Of a stretch of DNA of 11,430 nucleotides, positions 7,361-11,430 are shown piece after piece. Made by a program: the position numbers and the translations under genes. Source of the DNA: DASTCC01 sp035711465 (GTDB lineage Bacteria; Acidobacteriota; Vicinamibacteria; Vicinamibacterales; SCN-69-37); the NCBI GenBank assembly GCA_035711465.1, contig DASTCC010000443.1, forward strand, positions 1 to 11,430, in the 5' to 3' direction. A model generated the notes under the pieces. That model was given only the letters and a program-made list of their open reading frames with translations, was not told where the DNA came from and ran no database searches. Each line of letters opens with the position of its first letter. Position 1 is the first letter of the stretch.

Positions 7361-7380
7361 CTGGAACGCTTGTCACATCA

Positions 7381-7435
7381 ACCGTGAAGCGCGACGTGAA
7401 GGGCGTGAAGGGACGGTCTTCGCTTCCTTGACGGT
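7381..7435. repeat. Three CGTGAAG direct repeats within a bulged hairpin
   Basis: The heptamer CGTGAAG occurs at 7383-7389, 7395-7401 and 7404-7410. The first copy lies inside ACCGTGAAGCG (7381-7391), which can pair with CGCTTC (7421-7426) plus ACGGT (7431-7435) around a 4-base bulge. The cluster lies 25 to 79 bases upstream of the fucosidase start, where an operator or leader structure could sit. No convincing promoter boxes were seen nearby. Chance is a real alternative in GC-rich DNA. Confidence 0.4.
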
Positions 7436-7459
7436 GAATCACAGCGACCTCGAGATCGC

Positions 7460-8830
7460 ATGATGACGCGGCGGGATTTTCTGCACGGCGGGGCAGCGGC
7501 GATCGTCGTCGGCGCTGCCGGATCCCGGCGACCGCGTGCCGCGCAGGGCGATCGCCCTCGTCCGACGGCCGCGCAGCTGGCGTGGCAGCGCGACGAGGTC
7601 GCGATCTTCATTCACTTCGGCGTCAACACGTTCACCGATCGTGAGTGGGGCGACGGCAAGGAGAGCCCGACGATTTTCGCGCCCGCGCCGCTCGATGCCA
7701 GGCAGTGGGCGAGGGCAGCCAGGGCCGCCGGCGCGCGCGCGATGGTGCTCACCGCCAAGCATCACGACGGCTTCTGTCTCTGGCCGACGCGAACGACGTC
7801 GCACTCGGTCGCGAAGAGTCCGTTTCGCGGCGGCGGCGGGGACGTCGTCCGCGAATTCGTCGATGCCTGCCGCGCCGAAGATCTGCGGCCGGGTCTGTAT
7901 CTCTCGCCCTGGGATCGCAACAGCCCTGTCTACGGCGACTCGCCGCGCTACAACGATCTCTACGCCGAGCAGCTCACCGAACTGCTGACCAACTACGGAC
8001 CGCTCGCCGAGGTCTGGTTCGACGGCGCCAACGGCGAGGGGCCCAACGGCAAGCGGCAGACGTACGACTGGCCGCGGGTCTGGGGCCTGGTGCGCAAGCT
8101 GCAACGTGAGGCCGTCATCTTCTCGGACGCCGGCCCTGACGTGCGCTGGTGCGGCAACGAGAACGGGATCGCCGGCGATCCGAACTGGTCGACGATGAAC
8201 CCGGACGCCGTGCCCTATCCGGGCGCGAGCGGGCCGGGCATCATCGAGGCGCTGCAGAAGGGCGATCCGGCCGGTACCGTCTTCAGGCCCGCGGAAGCGG
8301 ACGTGTCGATTCGGCCGGGGTGGTTCTACCATCGGGCAGAAGACAGTCGCGTCAAGACGCCCGACCGGCTGGTCGATCTCTACTTTCGATCGGTGGGCCG
8401 CAATTCGAAGCTGCTGCTGAACGTGCCGCCGACGCCGGCAGGCTTGCTCCATGACGCGGACGCGGCGTCGCTGGAGGGATTCGGCAGGCAGCGGGCGGCG
8501 CTGTTCGCCGCGGACCTGATGAAACCGCGCAGCGGCACCTGGCTGCCGGCGGGCGCCCAGGCCGGCGCGGCGGAGATCGACCTGATCGGCGCAGCGGCCA
8601 TCGCCGTCGTCAGAGTGGCCGAAGACATCAGTCAGGGGCAACGCGTCGCGAGCCACGTCGTCGAGGTGTCGGATGGCGATGCCTGGCGCGAAGTCGCGCG
8701 GGGCACGACGATCGGGTACGCGAGGCTTCATCGCATCGAGCCGATCCGCGCCAGGCGAGTGCGGGTGAGGGTGGAAGACGCCGTCGCGCCGCCATTGCCG
8801 CTGCGCATTTCGGTCTTTGCCGGCGCGTGA
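7460..8830 (+). CDS. Tat-exported GH29 alpha-L-fucosidase
   Basis: A retaining glycosidase that would release terminal alpha-L-fucose from glycans outside the cytoplasm. The 456-residue protein begins with a twin-arginine signal (RRDFL at 4-8, then an Ala/Gly/Val core), implying export in folded form. The GH29 barrel follows: FIHFGVNTFTDREWG (50-64), LTAKHHDGFCLW (97-108), LYLSPWDRN (146-154) and WFDGANGEGP (186-195). Asp188 is the expected nucleophile. Glu234 in GNENGIAGD is the likely acid/base, 46 residues later, the spacing seen in GH29-B enzymes acting on alpha-1,3/4 fucose. The sequence looks more GH29-B-like (plant FUC1-like) than GH29-A; this is judged from motifs only. Residues about 355-455 form a C-terminal beta-rich domain. 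ATG 7460 is followed by another ATG at 7463; the ribosome site is weak. Its TGA overlaps the ATG of the GH3 gene, indicating coupled translation. Confidence 0.92.
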   Translation: MMTRRDFLHGGAAAIVVGAAGSRRPRAAQGDRPRPTAAQLAWQRDEVAIFIHFGVNTFTDREWGDGKESPTIFAPAPLDARQWARAARAAGARAMVLTAKHHDGFCLWPTRTTSHSVAKSPFRGGGGDVVREFVDACRAEDLRPGLYLSPWDRNSPVYGDSPRYNDLYAEQLTELLTNYGPLAEVWFDGANGEGPNGKRQTYDWPRVWGLVRKLQREAVIFSDAGPDVRWCGNENGIAGDPNWSTMNPDAVPYPGASGPGIIEALQKGDPAGTVFRPAEADVSIRPGWFYHRAEDSRVKTPDRLVDLYFRSVGRNSKLLLNVPPTPAGLLHDADAASLEGFGRQRAALFAADLMKPRSGTWLPAGAQAGAAEIDLIGAAAIAVVRVAEDISQGQRVASHVVEVSDGDAWREVARGTTIGYARLHRIEPIRARRVRVRVEDAVAPPLPLRISVFAGA

Positions 8831-11430
8831 TGCCGATCTTTCGAGCCTGGATCGTCGCGTGCGTCGCCGCCATTGCGATCGCGGCGCAGCCCGCGCCGAT
8901 CTACAAGGATGCGACGAAGAGCATCGACGCGCGCGTCGAGGATCTCGTCGGCCGGATGACGCTCGAGGAGAAGTTCTGGCAGCTGTTCATGCTGCCGGGC
9001 AGCCTCGACGATCCGGCGCACGACTACTCGCACGGCGTGTTCGGGCTGCAGATACGCGATGCGCCGTCCGCGCGCTCGCATGCCGAGCGGATCAATGCCA
9101 TCCAGCGCTACTTCGTCGAACGGACCCGGCTCGGCATTCCCATCATCCCGTTCGAGGAAGTGCTCCACGGCGTCCTCATGGCGGGCGCGACGACATTTCC
9201 GCAGAGCATCGCGCTGGCGGCGACGTGGGATCTCGAGCTGATGCGCCGAGTGTCCGCGGCCGCGGCCCTCGAGGCGCGTTCGCGCGGCATCCGGCAGGCG
9301 CTGTCGCCGGTGGTCAACATCGCCGACGATGTCCGCTGGGGCAGGGTGGAGGAGACCTACGGCGAGGATCCGTACCTCTCAGCCGAGATGGGGCGGGCGT
9401 TCGTCGAGAGCTTCGAGCGCGCCGGCATCGTCGCGACGCCGAAGCACTTCGTCGCCAACGTCGGCGAAGGCGGGCGCGACAGCTATCCGATCGGGCACAG
9501 CGTTCGGACGCTGATGGAGCGGTTCTTCCCGCCCTTCGACGTCGCCATCCGTGAGGCGGGCGCGCGATCGGTGATGACCGCGTACAACTCGGTGGACGGC
9601 GCGCCGGCGACGCAGAATCCCTGGCTGTTGAACCAGGTGCTGAAGCAGGACTGGGGCTTCGGCGGCTTCGTGATCTCGGACGCGGCGGCCACCGGCGGCG
9701 CCACGGTGCTGCACATGACCGAGCCCAACACGCCGGTCGCCGCGCAACACGCCTTCGCGGCCGGGCTCGACGTCGTCTTTCAGTCGTCCTACGGCCAGCA
9801 GCGGCCGTATCTCGATGCCGTGCAGCGCGGGCTGGTGCCGATGGCGGTCGTGGACGCCGCGCTGGCGCGCGTCCTGCGCGTCAAGTTCGCGCTCGGCCTG
9901 TTCGAGCAACCCTACGTCGACGTCGAGCGCGCCGCGGCGGACAACGGCCGGCCCGAGCACCTGGCGCTGGCGCGCGAGGCCGCGCGCGCGGCGATCGTGC
10001 TGCTGCGCAACGACCGCGGCGTGCTGCCGCTCGCCCGATTGATTACGTCGATCGCCGTAATCGGCCAGGATGCCGAAGAGGCGCGGCTGGGCGGCTACAG
10101 CGGGCCCGGTGTCGCGTCCGTGTCGATCGTCGACGCCGTTCGCCGCGCCGTCGGCGCCGGCAAGGTGCAGTTCGCACCGGGTCCCGGCCGCGTCGTCCGC
10201 GAGCTCGACGTCGTCGCCGGCGACCGGCTGTCCGCCGTGGCCGACAACGGCGAGACGGTGCGCGGACTGAAGGGCGAGTACTTCGACAACAACCGGCTCG
10301 ACGGCACGCCCCGGCTCGTCAGGATCGATCAGCGGCCCGATTTCCGCTGGACGCTGAACTCGCCCGGCCGCGGCATTCCCTTCGACTGGTATTCGGTGCG
10401 CTGGACCGGGACGATCACGGCGCCGCCCGAGCGGGTCACGCGCATCGCCGTCGAGGGCAACGACGGCTTCCGACTGTACCTGGACGACGCGCTCGTCATC
10501 GACAACTGGGTGAAGCGATCGTTCAGCCGCCGCGAAGCGGCGGTGTCGTGGCGGCCGGGCAGCGCGCACCGCATCCGTCTCGAGTACTTCGAGAGCACCG
10601 GCAACGCCCGGCTGCGTCTGTTGTGGGACGCCGGCATCGACCCGGGCGAGGCGGAGCGGCGCATTGCCGAGGCCGTCGACGCCGCGCGCGGCCGCGACGC
10701 GGCGATTGTCGTGGCCGGGGTGGAGGAAGGGGAGTTCCGCGATCGCGCGTCGCTCGCCTTGCCGGGCCGGCAGGAAGAACTGATCCGGCGCGTCGCGGCG
10801 ACGGGCACGCCGACGATCGTCGTGCTGATCGGCGGCAGCGCGATCACGATGTCGCCCTGGATCGATCACGTCGCGGCCGTCGTCGACGCGTGGTATCCGG
10901 GCGAGCAGGGCGGGCCGGCGCTGGCCGACGTCATTTTCGGGGACGCGAACCCGGCAGGCCGCCTGCCCATCACCTTTCCGGTGAGCGAAGGCCAGCTGCC
11001 GCTCTCGTACAACCACAAGCCGACGGGCCGCGGCGACGACTACGTCGATCTCACCGGCATGGCGCTGTTCCCCTTCGGCCACGGCCTGAGCTACACGACG
11101 TTCGCGTACTCGGATCTCCGAATCGATCGCGCCGAAATGGGCGCCGGTGAGTCGACGACGGTGCGATGCACGGTGACCAACACCGGCACACGCGAGGGCG
11201 ACGAGGTCGTGCAGCTCTACGTCCGCGACGTCCTGGCGTCGGTGGCGCAGCCGATCATCGCGCTCAAGGGCTTCCGGCGCGTGCACCTGAAGCCGGGGCA
11301 ATCGACGGAGGTGGCGTTTGCCGTTGGGCCGCGCGAGCTGCGCCTGCTCGACGCGAATCTGAACTGGGTCGTCGAGCCCGGCGCGTTCCGTCTCATGGTC
11401 GGCGCGTCATCCAAGGACATCCGGCTCCGA
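8830..11430 (+). CDS. Exported GH3 beta-glycosidase with PA14 insert, 3' end cut by window edge
   Basis: A retaining enzyme expected to release beta-linked glucose or xylose from the non-reducing ends of oligosaccharides. All 867 visible codons are open, and the last residues (GASSKDIRLR) resemble the usual GH3 end, so only a short tail is missing. Order: signal peptide (about 1-19, core IVACVAAIAIAA); GH3 barrel with MTLEEK (near 45-50), GRVEETYGEDPYL, substrate-binding KHF (205-207) and nucleophile Asp284 in VISDAAATGG; GH3 C-terminal domain interrupted by a PA14 domain (about 478-600, starting LKGEYFDNN). Glu635 in EGEFRDR is the likely acid/base. WYPGEQGG, GRLPITFP and FPFGHGLSYTTF follow, then a fibronectin-III-like domain to the edge. 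The PA14-in-GH3 layout is known from Kluyveromyces marxianus BglI, where PA14 shapes the substrate pocket. The ATG at 8830 shares one base with the fucosidase stop (TGATG), so the two are almost certainly coexpressed. Confidence 0.93.
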   Translation, partial: MPIFRAWIVACVAAIAIAAQPAPIYKDATKSIDARVEDLVGRMTLEEKFWQLFMLPGSLDDPAHDYSHGVFGLQIRDAPSARSHAERINAIQRYFVERTRLGIPIIPFEEVLHGVLMAGATTFPQSIALAATWDLELMRRVSAAAALEARSRGIRQALSPVVNIADDVRWGRVEETYGEDPYLSAEMGRAFVESFERAGIVATPKHFVANVGEGGRDSYPIGHSVRTLMERFFPPFDVAIREAGARSVMTAYNSVDGAPATQNPWLLNQVLKQDWGFGGFVISDAAATGGATVLHMTEPNTPVAAQHAFAAGLDVVFQSSYGQQRPYLDAVQRGLVPMAVVDAALARVLRVKFALGLFEQPYVDVERAAADNGRPEHLALAREAARAAIVLLRNDRGVLPLARLITSIAVIGQDAEEARLGGYSGPGVASVSIVDAVRRAVGAGKVQFAPGPGRVVRELDVVAGDRLSAVADNGETVRGLKGEYFDNNRLDGTPRLVRIDQRPDFRWTLNSPGRGIPFDWYSVRWTGTITAPPERVTRIAVEGNDGFRLYLDDALVIDNWVKRSFSRREAAVSWRPGSAHRIRLEYFESTGNARLRLLWDAGIDPGEAERRIAEAVDAARGRDAAIVVAGVEEGEFRDRASLALPGRQEELIRRVAATGTPTIVVLIGGSAITMSPWIDHVAAVVDAWYPGEQGGPALADVIFGDANPAGRLPITFPVSEGQLPLSYNHKPTGRGDDYVDLTGMALFPFGHGLSYTTFAYSDLRIDRAEMGAGESTTVRCTVTNTGTREGDEVVQLYVRDVLASVAQPIIALKGFRRVHLKPGQSTEVAFAVGPRELRLLDANLNWVVEPGAFRLMVGASSKDIRLR

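Noticed and set aside
9379..11301. Long minus-strand open frame of 640 codons
   Set aside because: It lies wholly antisense to the GH3 gene, whose catalytic motifs and domains are intact. Its composition is typical of a GC-rich shadow frame.
1..11430. tRNA, rRNA, transposase or phage genes
   Set aside because: None found by reading both strands for cloverleaf ends, conserved rRNA segments or recombinase motifs.

Overview
The window is GC-rich (visibly well above 60% G+C) and consists of tightly packed bacterial protein genes. Almost every one begins with an export signal. The mix is secreted peptidases, a TolB-propeller metallohydrolase and exported glycoside hydrolases. Together with a Gly/Arg-rich insert in an S9 peptidase, this suggests a soil-type, polymer-degrading bacterium, most likely an Acidobacteriota member (Vicinamibacteria-like). 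That placement is inferred from style and gene content. No marker gene is present to prove it.

Layout. (1) Positions 1-2185, minus strand: a two-gene operon of an exported cyclophilin-type peptidyl-prolyl isomerase followed, after 20 nt, by an M1-family zinc aminopeptidase cut by the left edge. (2) Positions 2127-4595, plus strand: a six-blade PD40/TolB-like propeller fused to a CehA/McbA-type PHP metallohydrolase. It is divergent from the isomerase, and the two 5' ends overlap rather than leaving a promoter gap. (3) Positions 4596-4833: a non-coding gap almost filled by a large imperfect inverted repeat (4599-4794). Each half folds into two GC-rich hairpins, and the differences between halves are compensated within the stems. 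The left half also forms a good intrinsic terminator. (4) Positions 4834-7308, plus strand: an exported S9B (DPP IV-like) serine peptidase with an intact Ser-Asp-His triad. (5) Positions 7309-7459: a non-coding gap with five in-register copies of a 7-base tandem repeat that folds back on inverted copies, then a second small repeat cluster. (6) Positions 7460-11430, plus strand: a Tat-exported GH29 alpha-L-fucosidase overlapping by one base a GH3 beta-glycosidase with a PA14 insert, which runs off the right edge a few residues short of a normal end.

How the genes fit together. The right side is a two-enzyme module that would remove fucose and then beta-linked glucose or xylose from a fucosylated glycan outside the cytoplasm. 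The left and middle genes supply exported peptide breakdown (M1, S9B) and protein folding (cyclophilin). No RNA genes, CRISPR array, transposase or phage genes were seen. The most unusual element is the covarying inverted repeat at 4599-4794, which looks like a REP/BIME- or MITE-type mobile palindrome and is the best candidate for an undescribed repeat family.
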